A DNA stretch of 36,652 nt from assembly GCA_019649035.1 (NCBI GenBank), contig BMAT01001832.1, positions 17,203-53,854 of the forward strand. The letters run 5' to 3'. Source of the stretch: Elysia marginata. Taxonomy: Eukaryota > Mollusca > Gastropoda > Plakobranchidae. A model generated the notes under the pieces. The model saw nothing but the letters and a program-made list of their open reading frames with translations, had not been told where the DNA came from and made no database searches. The translations under genes were made by a program, and so were the position numbers. Positions 1 to 13,200 of the stretch are shown here, one piece after another. Within the stretch, counting starts at the first letter, position 1. Each line of letters begins with the position of its first letter.

Positions 1-50
1 CCAGTCGGAGCACTGAGATGCGAAAGGCCCTAAGTAAGTAAGTAAGTCTG
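1..50. repeat. (AAGT)n run at the window edge
   Basis: CCCTAAGTAAGTAAGTAAGT at about 29-48 looks like the simple-repeat 3' tail of a retroposon whose body lies outside the window. Confidence 0.35.
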
Positions 51-611
51 ATTTTGAATGTAGACAAACCTTGTTAAAGGTGATTGGTGAACTTTGTTGG
101 GTTGGATTTTTACAAAATGTCATCTTTAAAACACATTTTTTGGTTATGTCCCCTCCTAAACAATCATTGATCTGTCCTGTTCGAGATTTGTCATTAACTT
201 AATCCAAATAAATTACCAAAACTGATTTTTTGTTATTGCTGCCTTTGTTCTTGATTATTTAATCATTTTAGTTTTTTTCTATTTATTTATCTTTTAGCGT
301 TCTTTTATTAATTTTTTAGCTTTAAGAAACAGCTTACTTCCTAGAGGATAAATGATAAAAAAGCTAAAAGAGAACAATCAACCCTAATTTTATGGCTAAT
401 GGCCAAATAAATTTATTAGATTTCATCTGTGTAAGACTCATATTTTTAAGTTTTATTTATATTTTAAAAAGACGCATATTCTGCTATTTTTCATAGATCA
501 TTAATAATTATTTACTAGTTACAACATAAAACAAAAGAAAAACAAGTGAATTTTTTTTTGGAAGTGTCTATGTAAAAAGTTCAAATATGTAAGTGTTAAA
601 AGCCCAACCTA

Positions 612-870
612 ATTTTGACCGCTCTTAGAGTTAGAGATAAAGATCAATTTCCAAAAGTATTAATTTTGACCGCTCTTAGAGTTAGAGATAAAGATCACAT
701 TCCAAAAGTGTTCATTTTGACTGCTCTTAGAGTTAGAGATAAAGATCACATTCCAAAAGTGTTCATTTTGACCGCACTTACAGGTAGATTGACATAAAGA
801 TCATATTCCAAAAGTGTTCATTTTGACCACTCTTAAACAAAGGTAGAGATAAAGTTTATATCTCGCGTAC
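612..870 (+). repeat. 51-bp minisatellite, about five copies
   Basis: Units start ATTTTGACC at 612, 663, 714, 765 and 820. The first three are nearly identical (GCTCTTAGAGTTAGAGATAA); the last two have diverged. The period is a multiple of three, so a plus-strand frame stays open through it (ILTALRVRDKDHIPKVF per unit), probably by accident. Confidence 0.9.
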
Positions 871-2096
871 ATATATCTTAATAACAGTTTGCACAGTGTA
901 TTTTAAATGCCTAGTTTTAGTATCACTTTCTTTTCTTGAAGACTCTTGGTTCTGTCACAGTAACTCAAAATTTTATAGGGCCTACATATGTATGTATTAG
1001 TATTAGGCTAATCTGGATAACTTTATAGTTTAAATTTCAAGCCCAGGGAAGAAAGCATAAATTTTCTTCAGTGATATTGTATGTTTTTCTTTTTTACATA
1101 GTTACTCCTCTTTATACACCTTTTTTAAAAAAATGGTGTACCCCGGTAGTTTTCTATGTCCAACAACAAAATAAGCAAATAAAAAGGGGTTCACAAAAAA
1201 TTTTGACCTGCATGTGTTCAAATATTTTTGCTAAAATTGTTTTACTAAAAATGAAACTTTGGAGGTGGGTGGGTTGCAAAATTCCTTAAGTAACATTCAC
1301 AACGTTAACAATAGTGCTGCATTGTGTAAAGAGCTACCTTCCAGTTGACAAAATGCTGTTCTGGTAGACAAATAGAACAGTCAGACACAGTAAAGACCGA
1401 TGCATTAATTTCCACTTTTTTGAAATATAAAAAAAGCATTTTTTACACTTAGCAGGTAGAGGAAGAAAGTATATTTATTCATTATTGGGAACTCCCCAAG
1501 TGAAAAATATGTGCTTGATCAGTGATTGTTTTTAACTTTGCTAAAAGTAAAACAAAATGTCCACTCATCGGTCTTGTTTTAAGTTATTCCTTTCTTGTTT
1601 TTTTTTCTTAAATAAATGTGTTTTCTACTATTAAAAGTGATGCAAATTTGAGCATAAAAACATCCTGCAATTTTGGAGTGCAAATTTTGAGATTTTTGGT
1701 ACATAATATGTGATTTTTAGTGCAGCAAATTTGTTTACATCAAAGTTCGAAGCACTTATGTAATATGTTTTTACTATTCTGGCGGCCGTCAGCAATTAAC
1801 ATAGAAATCCCTTTTTATTAAATAAATTGAATGCTTTAATAAGTGTATTGAGCAGATGCAAATGGGATCTCCCAAATCCAATACATTATTGTATCCAATT
1901 CTAAATTGCTAAACAGTGTGGTTTATGCAATCAAATGTGTTACTTGTTTTCATAAAAGAATTAATACAGGTCTTGATTTTGTTCTTTATCTTTACACACG
2001 CATTTGACTAGTATTTACCTACAGTCTCTTTTGATTTGTTGAATTTTAAGCAAATTGAAAGGCAAATAAATTACAAGGTTTAGACTACTACACAGA

Positions 2097-2150
2097 GTAA
2101 AGAGCGCTTTTATATAGCGCTTATCCACTGAAGTGCTCTAAGCGCTTTAC
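2097..2150. repeat. GCGCTT hairpin repeat
   Basis: GTAAAGAGCGCTT and AAGCGCTTTAC form imperfect inverted arms around TATATAGCGCTTATCC. This resembles short dispersed hairpin repeats and LINE 3' ends of invertebrates (compare GCGCTTTGAGC near 14098). Confidence 0.5.
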
Positions 2151-2525
2151 AGAGAACAGAGACAGATGACAAAAATGTTTGTCTCAGTTGAACTTACGTC
2201 AGATTACCTATTTCATCCTTCCTACCATATCATTATCATATATGTTACTGTTTAGTCGAATGATTCTAAGTTAAACTATGTTTCTATTGAGTTGGAAATC
2301 TCTGGACTCAACACTGTCATTGCAGTAACGAGGTAGCCAAGCTGAGGCAAGAGTCACAATTATGATGGTTTTAGCTAAGTTTGTCACAACTTTCAAGTAT
2401 CATGTTCTAAAAGTATAGGCCTACATGTATTTCATAATTTATGTCCTGTAAAATTTGGAGGCATTCATTGTATTCTGGCTTTTCTAAACTACTAGTAAAA
2501 GTACATGCACCAGTTCACAGTTCGA

Positions 2526-2698
2526 CAGTGGAATCCTGATAAAGTCAACACCTTGAAGCCGAAAAAAATGTGTTGACTTGAAGCAAGGGTTGACTTTAAA
2601 TTTAACCATTACAAAAATATAGAAAAATAGAAGAAATGGGACAGTCAAACAGTTGACTTTAATTGACTATAGGTGTTGACTGCAAGTGGATTCCAATC
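2526..2698. mobile_element. pogo/Tigger-like MITE, 173 bp
   Basis: The left end CAGTGGAATCC followed by AAGTCAACACCT is matched inverted by the right end (AGGTGTTGACTGC, GGATTCCAATC). The CAG-nGGAATCC terminus resembles pogo-group elements. The expected TA duplication is not clear on the left, and there is no transposase. Confidence 0.55.
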
Positions 2699-3380
2699 TA
2701 TATCGAGACATTGGTATAACCACGGTAGTAGTTTTGTTTTTTAGTTTTCAGGCACAAGTTCTAACACGAAAGTGAACTTTTCCCATGTTAAACCGTTAAT
2801 CCAGTTGCCACAAAGCTATTTTTTCCCTTAGAAATTTCACAAGCGCTAACCCTGCCCACTTCAAACGGCTATACATATATAACTTCTTACAAAAGCATGA
2901 TTGACCGTTTCTGTTTGTTGCACAATATTTTAAAGTAGGGAAAACAAGCTTTTCTGTGATACCAACATTCTCACTACGGTACCTTCCAATTTTGACAGGT
3001 TGCATGACATTTGACTCCATAAATTTGAGTTTAAATGGATTAACCCAACATAGAGTCTGAAATGAAATGAAGGTGTGTGTTAAAAGCTAAAATTAAAAGT
3101 AGGCTTGGACTTTAACTAGTATGTGAATGACATGTGATTTTTTTTACAATCCCTTTTCAATTTCATGTTAGTTTTTTGTAGCTCTGCTCTCATTACTATC
3201 ATACCTAGATTTTTGGTTTAGGTTCTCAAATTAATATCAAATAAAGCCAGAATAGAGAGCAAATGGGAAGGGGCCCCACAAAATACGTCTACAACTACAA
3301 GCGGAATATTGTGGTATGGAGTTCTATAGTACACATCATTGAAAAAGACTTAAGCCCTCTGAGATTAAAAAAAAAAAATT

Positions 3381-3467
3381 ATTTTGATATCCTAATTGAG
3401 AATAAGAATAGAGTAGAAACAGAAAATAAAAAATATTATGATATCCTAATTGGGAATGAGAATAGAG
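3381..3467. repeat. 54-bp tandem duplication
   Basis: GATATCCTAATTGAGAATAA and its copy GATATCCTAATTGGGAATGA begin 54 bp apart, each followed by GAATAGAG. Confidence 0.85.
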
Positions 3468-3911
3468 CAACAAATTCTTTCTTGCCTGCAAGCCATTCAC
3501 TTCAAAGAGGCAGTTTGCCAAACGAATGATAAGCTGTGCTCTTATCTCATTGATCTTGCAAGGTCCGAAGTTGAAAGGAATCCAAGTAGCAAACGATTGG
3601 AGAAAATTGAATAAAGTTTTTCTATTTTAAAAGCCAAAAGAGCATTAACATGTTCCATTAACCTGAACTATAGCAGCATCTCCTCCACAGCAGGGCCTCT
3701 GAGGAACCCCCCAATTTTTTTCTCTCAATAAAGTCTATTAGTACTACCTGTACCTTTGCTGACCTAATTTTGGGCTTGACTTGAGGTTGCACTGCAAACT
3801 AGTCCAATATTGATGCATGCCTAACAGCATACATGTCAGTGTATATTGTTTAACAAGGGGAAGAAAGAGGGGGGCTGATCCCTGTATTTTGATTGGTCAT
3901 CCGTCATGTGT

Positions 3912-3964
3912 ACCTGTATCTATTTCTAAGCTTATCTGTACCTGTATCTATTTCTAAGCTTACC
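3912..3964. repeat. 28-bp tandem duplication
   Basis: ACCTGTATCTATTTCTAAGC is repeated at 3912 and 3940. Confidence 0.9.
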
Positions 3965-4081
3965 TACCATAGGCAAAACGATGTGAAAGGTGGTCCTGAA
4001 TGAAGGGAAGGGGTGAAGAGACTTGTTATGTGCCATTAAAGCAGAGTTGGAATGTTTTTCTTCAATTTTTTAATAGCAGCT

Positions 4082-4158
4082 CTTTACATTTGTATTGCGG
4101 GAACATGCCTACAACAGCAGCCTTTACATTTGTACGGCAGGAACATGCCTACAGCAGG
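4082..4158. repeat. 40-bp tandem duplication
   Basis: Two units beginning CTTTACATTTGTA and containing GGAACATGCCTACA lie at 4082 and 4122. Confidence 0.85.
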
Positions 4159-4199
4159 GTTTTTTCTTTCGGAACCATTATATTATTTCCATATCATTA

Positions 4200-7079
4200 A
4201 CATTTTTTGATAGCCTCATGTGCGTACGATAAAAACGTCATAAAATTTTCAAATTATGCTTGCCTACGAGCCAAAAGCATTAACTGTGTACCTACTGCAT
4301 TTTTATATAAATACAGTGCTGAGTTAACTGAAATTGTTTGATAACCAAACGAATCAATAAACTAGGTTAAACCATAATCAGTTTGAATCTCAAGGATTTT
4401 TGTTAGCTCCAGAATTTTGGTTATAAGATATATTCTACTAAAATGTAAAAAATTTAATATTTACTAAGTGAAATCAGCAGAAAACATAAAAAAATTGTCA
4501 GGACAAGCACAGAATTAATACACATTGGAGACAATAGTGGTTAAAGAAAAGGGAAAGCCATGATTTTAGAGGTTTTTTTTTTAATAAGATTTTTTTCTTT
4601 TTTTTTTTCCAAAATTTTTCCTTCAAATTACTATGTACAGTATCTGGGGAGAACATTTGCATAAAATTATGCACGATTTACTTCAAGTGAAAGAAAATCG
4701 AGTTCACATCATTCACACTTTTCATTGAAATTAGTTGTTTCATTCAGCCTCATTCGTTCGTTCGCCCCCTGACAGTGAGATAACTTGCAGCTGATTTGAA
4801 CCTCCCAACCCATAGGATAATTGTTACCTCCACCTCAAGTCACATACAAAATTTAATGAAGTCTTCCCATGATGAAAATTCAAATAAAATCTCCTTGCTT
4901 TTAACTCATACGACTTTTTTTTATATCATTAGACACAATCAACCCATGCAAACAACTGAACCATCTCATTAAAAAAAACAAAACAAAAAATACATAAAGG
5001 ATCACTTAAATCGTCCAATACCATCACCCTTTAGAAAGAAATTGTTGCAAATTTTCGCATCAATATATTTCTTGTTTTGTTTTGTCTCCTCAAAATTTCA
5101 CCCAGTGCACAGGTAATGTTTAAATTTTGCAACTTGACCACATAATACTTCAAACATGTCATCATCATCATAAGCAATAACAAGTCGGGAAATAAATAGG
5201 TTATGTACAGATCATCTTTTCTTATGTACATGCACACAAGCTCCTGCAATCTGTATCGAACCAGGGTGGCCCACAACATTTGCAAACACTCAAGTCAACT
5301 CCAGGCTGACTAGAACACACAACACACACTTAAGATCCCTCCCAGAGAGAACTTCTACAACTTGTGCAACACCGTGTGAACAAAAACAAACCAAAGTTTT
5401 TTGGCTCCCACTGTCAACCACCCAAATGCTTACTGTTACTTTAAGACATATATAGGACACTCAACACTAACAATTGGCTTCATTCGCTGAGCCAGAGAGG
5501 AGCCACCTAGAAAATGGACTGCAATGACAAAAACTGACACGCATCAAACAATTTAGAGAAAAGAATGAGAAAAACAGAATCAAGTAAATTCATCGGGTAC
5601 CCTGGAATGATCATTAAGGCATGCAGAGAGCAAGTTGGCAACTCAAGTTGAAAAACGATCAGAAGCAATTCCATACCTCAAGTACATTTCATGACAGTAA
5701 ACATTTTGAGGGGGAGGAAATTCAGGTAAACAACTTTCATGCATTCAACCACAGATATTACTTTAAACAAAAAGATATTTCAAATTACAGCACTAAAAAA
5801 ATTATTATAAAGTAGTTTTCCAGAGAATTATTAAATAAGAAAAGGTTGGAAGATGAGAAATCAGACAAAAATCAATTTAACATATCTATACAACTGATAA
5901 ACTAAAAAAAATGCATGTTTCAGATGTTTTAAATCCACATACAAAACATATTGCCATCCTAATTAAACATCATTCTGTTAAAATCATTCATTTGTTGTCT
6001 TAATTAATGCCAGAAAGCTCTTTTAAGAAATTGCTGTTTATCCTCGTTTCACTATGCAAGGTTTTTCAAACTCTAAAAATTTATGTCTAAAGAACTTAAT
6101 GAATAAATACAATACTCTCTCATTAATTTAGAATAAAGACACGCTTTGCACTTCCAGCGCCAGATAGCAGAACAATTTACGTGTTTTCCTGCTTGAAACA
6201 CAAGGAAAATGAGTTTGGCAGAGAAATACAAAAGTTAAATGCTTTTGTAACAATAATACCAATTCTTAAATGCTTTTGTAACAATGTGACACCATCTTAC
6301 CTACCCTATGAGGTTAATCAGGTGGCACAAAACTGCAGCTTAGTTTAAAAAGAAACAACTTCTACACAAACACTTTCTTTTAATTGTAAGATTCAAGGTC
6401 TGCTTTTCAGCGGATTTTGACCTGTCTCTCTTCCAAATATCTTGCTCTACAAAAATTATAGTGGACTGAAGTACAACAGAAAAGTCTAAAGGGCTCTTAA
6501 GAGCTCTACAATTTCTGCTCATAAAACATTTGCTTGTCTGTTATCTTAAAACTTTATGTATGGCTCAGCCAAAATAAACACTCACAGCTTTTAACCACAG
6601 TTCAAAACCAACATGCACATCACCTATATGAATTAATTGTAATTTAGTCCATACAGAACCACTGTCAGTATTGAAGTCAATAAGAAAAGAATCATGATTT
6701 GAAAAACTTGAGAGAAACATTCTTAATACTCCCCCTTTTTGGTTGCTTTTTTCATTTTATATTTTTTTGTAAACCTCTTTTTTTTTGTTAAATTTTTTAA
6801 CAATGTCAGGTCATGTCAAAATAAAATATTGATTCTCTTTTCCCTCGAACTAGGAGAAAGGGCAACAGCTGTTTTTGTCTCCTGTCTTAAATCTGCCGTC
6901 TTTTGGCCCAAAGCTGTTGCACGTCCCTCTTACTTATAAAAAAAAAGAGAGCAAAGAATAATAAGGCATGAATCAAATAAATCAATACAAATATTCGACT
7001 ATGTACACACTTTAACGCTAAAACAACTCTATACACTCTCATTACATACATAACATCACGGTCTAAATTAAAGCCGCCC
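4200..7079 (-). other. EIF4G: eIF4G 3' UTR and downstream flank (end not resolved)
   Basis: Directly after the stop the DNA is AT-rich and noncoding on both strands. I found no AATAAA on the minus strand between 3000 and 7079. The variant ATTAAA occurs at about 4853-4858 and 4452-4457, possible poly(A) signals for a long 3' UTR. A 9-bp stem (GCAACAGCT at 6862-6870, AGCTGTTGC at 6912-6920) lies 160-220 nt after the stop. Confidence 0.4.
6235..6285. repeat. 20-bp direct repeat
   Basis: TTAAATGCTTTTGTAACAAT occurs at 6235-6254 and 6266-6285, 31 bp apart, in the eIF4G 3' flank. Confidence 0.85.
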
Positions 7080-7252
7080 TCAGGATGCTTCTAGATCCTC
7101 ATTCTCTCTGAGCCAGGCAAAAAAACGTGTGAGCTGTTTACAACAAGTGCCCTTGCCTTCCTGCTCCTCTGTGCTGACTTCCCATTGCTTGAAGGCTTCT
7201 TCACTTACTACCTCCTCGTTGTAGAGAGCTTCAAATACAGTGTCTATCACGC
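7080..7252 (-). CDS. EIF4G: eIF4G exon 26 (C terminus of W2, stop TGA)
   Basis: Residues 1566-1622 and the stop. The peptide [20 protein letters not shown] then [20 protein letters not shown] matches vertebrate [20 protein letters not shown] and [20 protein letters not shown]. The aromatic and acidic tail is the hallmark of W2/eIF5C-type domains. The protein ends DLEAS. The acceptor is AATTCTTTGTCCAG. Confidence 0.97.
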
Positions 7253-10200
7253 CTGGACAAAGAATTAAAACCATCAAGCATTAGTCTCCACACACAACAT
7301 CAACTTAAAAAGGCAGAACAAGCCAAAGATAGCATTGATAAAGCCTATGTAATTGAGTAACCAAAGACATAAAATATAACTTTTGCTAACGACAAGGTTG
7401 CCACTGGTCAAGAAGGGATACCAAGGAGGGCTCTTTGAGGGCTTTTTAAAGGGCCAGTCTTCTGTGGATCAGCATAATTCTATGACTATGGGCAAAAGGC
7501 CCTTAGCTAACGCAGAATCAAGTTATCAAACTTGACTAGAGGCTAACTTTTAACCCCTAGTGACAGAAAAATTAAGAAGCCTACGTTTTCCATCAACACT
7601 ATAAATGAAACACTATTAATGGTGGGCTTAGTTTTCAATTAAAGAAGAGACAGAAGGACATGTTGAGGCCACCAGAAATTCTGAACGAGGTATCATTACA
7701 GCAAGAGTTGATATGCTAAAGCAGCCACTTTCAGAAAAATATTAAAAATGATGAAATTTTAAAGTCAAACTCAAGATTTTGGTAAAAAGGGTAAAGGTGG
7801 CGAGTAGGCCTGTTAAGAAGTTTGATTTTGTTTGCGAAAAATTCTGGCCTGTCGTCTACTTAATAAACCTGACAAAAGAAATAGGATGAACATGAAGAAA
7901 TTATTTTTAAGTAGAGGATATATTCCCCCAAAAAAGAGATACTAGATGCAGCATAGAAATAGTACAAATTGAATGATCTACAATTTCATGAAGAAATAAC
8001 TTTACAGAGCCGGACATTAGTTGAAAAGAAAGCCAAATTTTGTTCATGAAAAGGAAGTGAAGAACTTAAGGCTTCCATATAAGAAGCAATAAGAATCGTA
8101 ATCGGTCAGAAACAAATGAAGTCAAAGTTGGTATCTTACAAGAGAAAGATGAGTTGAGATGCATTAATACTGCCTCAAATAGTGTTAAGACAAATCAAAG
8201 ATAAAATACCACATACATTACTGTCGACAAAAATCACAGTTTATCGAATGAAGATGTTCTACTTTGTTAATAAATTCTAATGAAACCGAGAAGATATATG
8301 AACAAGAAAATATTACAATTTTACATTAACCATATTTTTAGGGAGCATAATAGGATTGAAGCTTTGACTTTTTCTATATATGATGATAAGAGGAGCACCT
8401 AACTACATTTTACTTCGAGTAAGGTCAACCACAAAATATGGACTCAGTTTTGGGGTGCTTTTTTTCCTTACAGGCCATTTAGAGTCGAAGACATAAACAA
8501 GCGGTATCAGAACTAGAAGCTAAGCCAGGACAGACATCAAGATTATGAAAACAGCATACCTCCAGGATGCTCCAGGCGGTGCATCAAGGCCTGGATAGCG
8601 TATAGAGCTTGCAGTTCCAGGTCTGGTGTTTTTATGTACTTTTGTAGCAGCTCCTGTCTGTTTGCTACTACTTCCATGTTGGGCTTCAGTGTGGCTGTTA
8701 GAAGGCAGAGAGAGCACAGCATACATGTACCATTTTGTGTAACTGCCAGAGTTCAATCATTTCTCTAACATATCATTGATCTATGGTTGCCTGATTAACA
8801 TTTGTCTGTACACTAATAATAAACTAAGGATATTATCAAACTGGTCAGTCAAGACAACAATCTCACTTGTAGAACTACACTGCATCACTGGGACTGCTTG
8901 CAACTTTTCAGTTTCTTTTATTTTACGTTCAAAATCACATTAAGTTTTCTATCTCTCTCTATTTTTTTTTTAATTGTTAATAAGTTAGTGTTTTCAGTCA
9001 GTGCAATTCTTGAAACTTATGTAATTCTTCAGCATGCGCTGAGCCATCACGATGGATTAAGCAGTAAGACAAAAACAAAAAATTAAAAGATAATCTTCAG
9101 ACCCCCATGAAGGATCTGGGAAGGCATTGGTTTTCAATGACTGCCACTATAGAATCTTTTGTAACGATAGAGCGACTACATAAAAGTTTTCAATCACACC
9201 AAGCAATAGTTGGAGTAGATCTAGGGCTAGATTTACAACTAGATCTAATTTTTAATAGAGCAAACTGTTCTGCTTCCATTTTAAGTGACAGAAAATCATA
9301 GGTCCTTGCCTAATTGAAATCAATGAAAGAGAGCTTAATTTTCTTTTGTTTGATACTGTCTTTGCTTTAAAGGTTCCATTAAAAATTACTCTTCATATCA
9401 AACAAGTCAACCAAAAGCCACCCACTTTGACGAAATTAAAGGCCAGATCTAGAAATCTAGTTCCATTCAACATACAGTACAAATATAGGGGCCTAATGCT
9501 AGATCTAGATTAGCATTTTAGATTAGACCTCATTGTCCACATGAGGGTATAGCCTCTCAGTAGAACTTAAAAACTGAACCAGTTGATAAGACCTAAATTT
9601 AGCAAGGATCAAGGCATATTATGAACTAGATCTAGGTCCACAGTCTATACTAGAATCTTAACTCATTCTAACTCCTAGATATATATTCATCGTTGGATGT
9701 CTCTGTGTAACGTTGTCTAAACTTCCTCGGGATCTAGCCTACATAATTAAATCACTGAGGCTATAAGCCCAATATAAGGCACTATCCATCTAGGTCTGTA
9801 TTGGCAATCTCTAGGTCTAAGTCTAATGCCAAGTACTACACAAAGTCTACATCTAGGCCTAGTCTTTTCTAGGCTGCAGATCTATTTTTAACTCTTTCAA
9901 CATGCCGACATTTACTTTTGCATAGACATATGCTAGCTCCCCATAGATTCTTGAAAGAAACTCAAGTCTTTTGTCTATAAATAGCTTTCATTTCCAAGAA
10001 AACAAAGCTGCAGGCCTAGATTAAGACCCAAAGAGAGACATCATTATGTCTATGCAATCCAGCATGAGTGTGCCTCACTGTTGTTTTATTTTATTTTTAC
10101 ATTTTTTTAAGCCTAGGTATCAATTGTTTAATGCAGGACTTGCATGAGTTGAAGAAATCTGATCAGTAAATTGCCTAGATCTGTGCTGTTACTTTTTAAT

Positions 10201-13200
10201 AGTGCTCAATATGAGAGTCAATAAACGGTCCTGTAGAGATGGACAACATCACCGGTACTTATAAGCATAGGCAAAAGCTACATTATCAAATTAAAAGTTC
10301 AGTGATCTTCTCATATTATGATACATTTTTGCGATATCGAATAAACCCGATAAAAAAGATTGCCCAGCCTGATGGATTTTAGCCACACGCATTGTCTAGT
10401 ACTACGTACATGATTATGTTCTCTACAAAGAAACTTGCACCATGCGTGCCCGCACGCAATAAGCCTGGGACAAATGAGATAGCTTGCTTTGCTCTTTAAT
10501 TTCTACAAGTAACACAAGAGAATTGAGAAAAAAACGGTGACCTTTCGTCACAAAAAAAAAAAAATCGGTCCATTTTAATGCAAAATCGGGAAATCATGAA
10601 TGACGCAAAAAATCAATAGAATTCGGTACGTGCCGCTGAAATCGGTACAAATAGGCAGGTCTGTGATGATCTATTTTGTTTGAATTTTTACGACACAAAA
10701 ACTAAATACTCTGCAATAACTTACCTGATAGAGATGCTTTAATTACAGCTGTCATTAACAACCGAACCAATAGCTTTTCATTCACATCTCTAGGAACTTT
10801 GTTCTGTTGAAGAAGAAAAAAGAAAATTGAGATAATTATGCACAGCATAAAACCTATTTGCGCTCATAACAGACCTTTAGTTCACACTCATATACCGCAA
10901 AAAAANNNNNNNNNNNNNNNNNNNNAAAAAAAAACATGTTATGGGTCTAAAGTGGCCGCAGCAGCTGAGACACCATAAGACAATGAGCCGCCTGATCATC
11001 AACGCCGATATATAGCTCCTTATTGAGCGAGCTCATCGTTGATAAGTAATATGTGGACTTAATTTATCAGCTAGTCAAAAAGCAATTGGGCGTGAGATGG
11101 TTAAAATGTCATAACCCCATCTATATCCCCAAAACACACAAACACAATTGAATAACATTGTGATAGCGTATTGACACACTCTTCAATAAAAACAAGACCC
11201 TAAGTCAAGTTTTAAATCCATACTGTATGGGCTGCAGTGTCAACTGGAGTGGAAAGACCCTTTAAATTTAATTTTCAACACGAAAATAAAATGATGTCAA
11301 AAGTGCCTTGCTCTACATAAGGCTCAAATAATCATCACAACTGAATTTGCAGACTTCAATCCCTTGAATATAAGAATTTTAATTGAATCCCTTCTGTAGT
11401 TCAGACTTCTTATACAAAAAAAAAAAAAAAAGCCCTATTAAGAACTGAGCCCACTAAAAATGTCAAGCAGAAAAAGGAAGCAAACTAAGATTATTATTTT
11501 GAGCATACATATCGAAAATTTTTGAGAAAGTAGTTCTCCGACAACTCAAAGTCCATTTATCAAATTTTGATCTTACCGATCCCTTTAATCTGCGTACAGA
11601 GAACATCATAATACGGAGACTGCTCTTGTAAAAGTTCAGAACGACCTTACCCTAGCTGCAGATAATGGAAAACCATCAATTCTTGTTCTTTTGGATCTTA
11701 GTGCTGCCTTCGATACAATTGATCACTCCATTTTATTAGTCTTTTAGCTAAAACATTTGGTATTTCAGGAATTGTATTGAAGTGGTTCGAATCATATCTA
11801 ATCAACAGAACTCAATGTGTTACAATTAACGGAGAAATTTCATCTAAATTTAAGCTCCTTTACGGAGTTCCTCCGGGTTCAGTGCTTGGGCCTGTACTTT
11901 ATACCATGTATACCAAACCTGATACAGACCTGCCAACCTGTATTTTGCTTCACAGTACTATTAGGGTTTACTCGCAGTAATTTTTTCAAAGTCCACAGTA
12001 ATGTCGCAACGCGTAAACAAACAAACAAAAAAAAAAACAAGACAAAGATAGAGAGTTGGGTACATTCAATCTTCTAACTATAGATAATTGCTAGAACTAA
12101 GAATAATGGAAATTCAATCACAGCTCTATTCAAGAAATTAAATGGTACAGAAGCCCTTCAATTTAGAGCTCCTGAACTAAATCTTGCAAAATTAAACAAT
12201 CAACTGTTGTACTTATTAGATAGCTGTATCTATATGTAGAGCTAGGTAAGAGCATTCTACATGGAAAGAGAACATTTAGTTTTGAAAAAAAAGAATAGCA
12301 CAATAAGATCTTTACTAGAGATTAATCTCTATTATGTGTTAATTAATGCTATTTTCTTACTATATTTTTGTAGTTTTATGACTCACTCTCTAACAAGTCA
12401 TTGGCTCAGCACAGATCTAGATCTAGGTCATGGGATCATCTTGTCCTTAGATTTATAAATGAATTGTTACTGTGAATTTGTGACATCATTGCATTCTATG
12501 TCTCTAGCAACTTTTTTCACGTGATTCCTTGGTCTAGATCTCTGACATTTTTTCAGGGCCAAGGCTACAATGCCGTGCATGCACGGTATGGTCACTCATA
12601 GAACTTCGTGATCCCCACCCCCGGTCTGTATGGTTACTAATAGTCATACAGTAGTCATCAAACAATAAAACAATAAAGAAAGGCACCCTTAGATGCAGAT
12701 TAGTGGCTTCTGCATCCCTACCATCAGATTATTGCCAGCATACAAGGGCCACGCTCTAAAATCTGAGGCGGAGTCACTCCTTTCTTATCATTCTATTGTT
12801 CGCATATGAACACAACATGCACATCCCTATGCACTGACCACAAGCATCAATGGCATAGAGTCGGGTCTTGGACCACAGGAACATGAAGCATTGTGACCTT
12901 GACTTAATAAGTTTAACTTCAATATTGTACAGGCTGTGATACGGCTATTCAGAAAAAATGTAGGCAATCAATAAAAAGAAAATCGGAAATGGGTTACGTT
13001 GACGGGCTGCCACACCATAGGCCAACACAACGCAGTTCCATATAACTTGACCGGTTGGTGGTACACATACATGTACCTATCGATAACTTCATCACGCGAG
13101 TAGGCCTACGCGACATAGCATTGTATCGGACCATTATTTTCAATATCGGGATCGCATTTTGGGGTACGAAACGAAAAATTCTGAGTGACTTGACCTAGAC

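Larger units (their letters stand above)
871..4199. other. intergenic, no gene recognised
   Basis: AT-rich DNA downstream of eIF4G. Apart from the hairpin repeat, the pogo-like MITE and the three tandem duplications listed, I see no exon-like stretch with family signal on either strand. Confidence 0.5.

Noticed and set aside
615-797. 60-residue repeat protein
   Set aside because: It is the translation of the 51-bp minisatellite; the open frame follows from a period divisible by three.
2097-2150. tRNA gene or rho-type terminator
   Set aside because: The hairpin lacks a cloverleaf and A/B boxes; it fits a dispersed invertebrate repeat.
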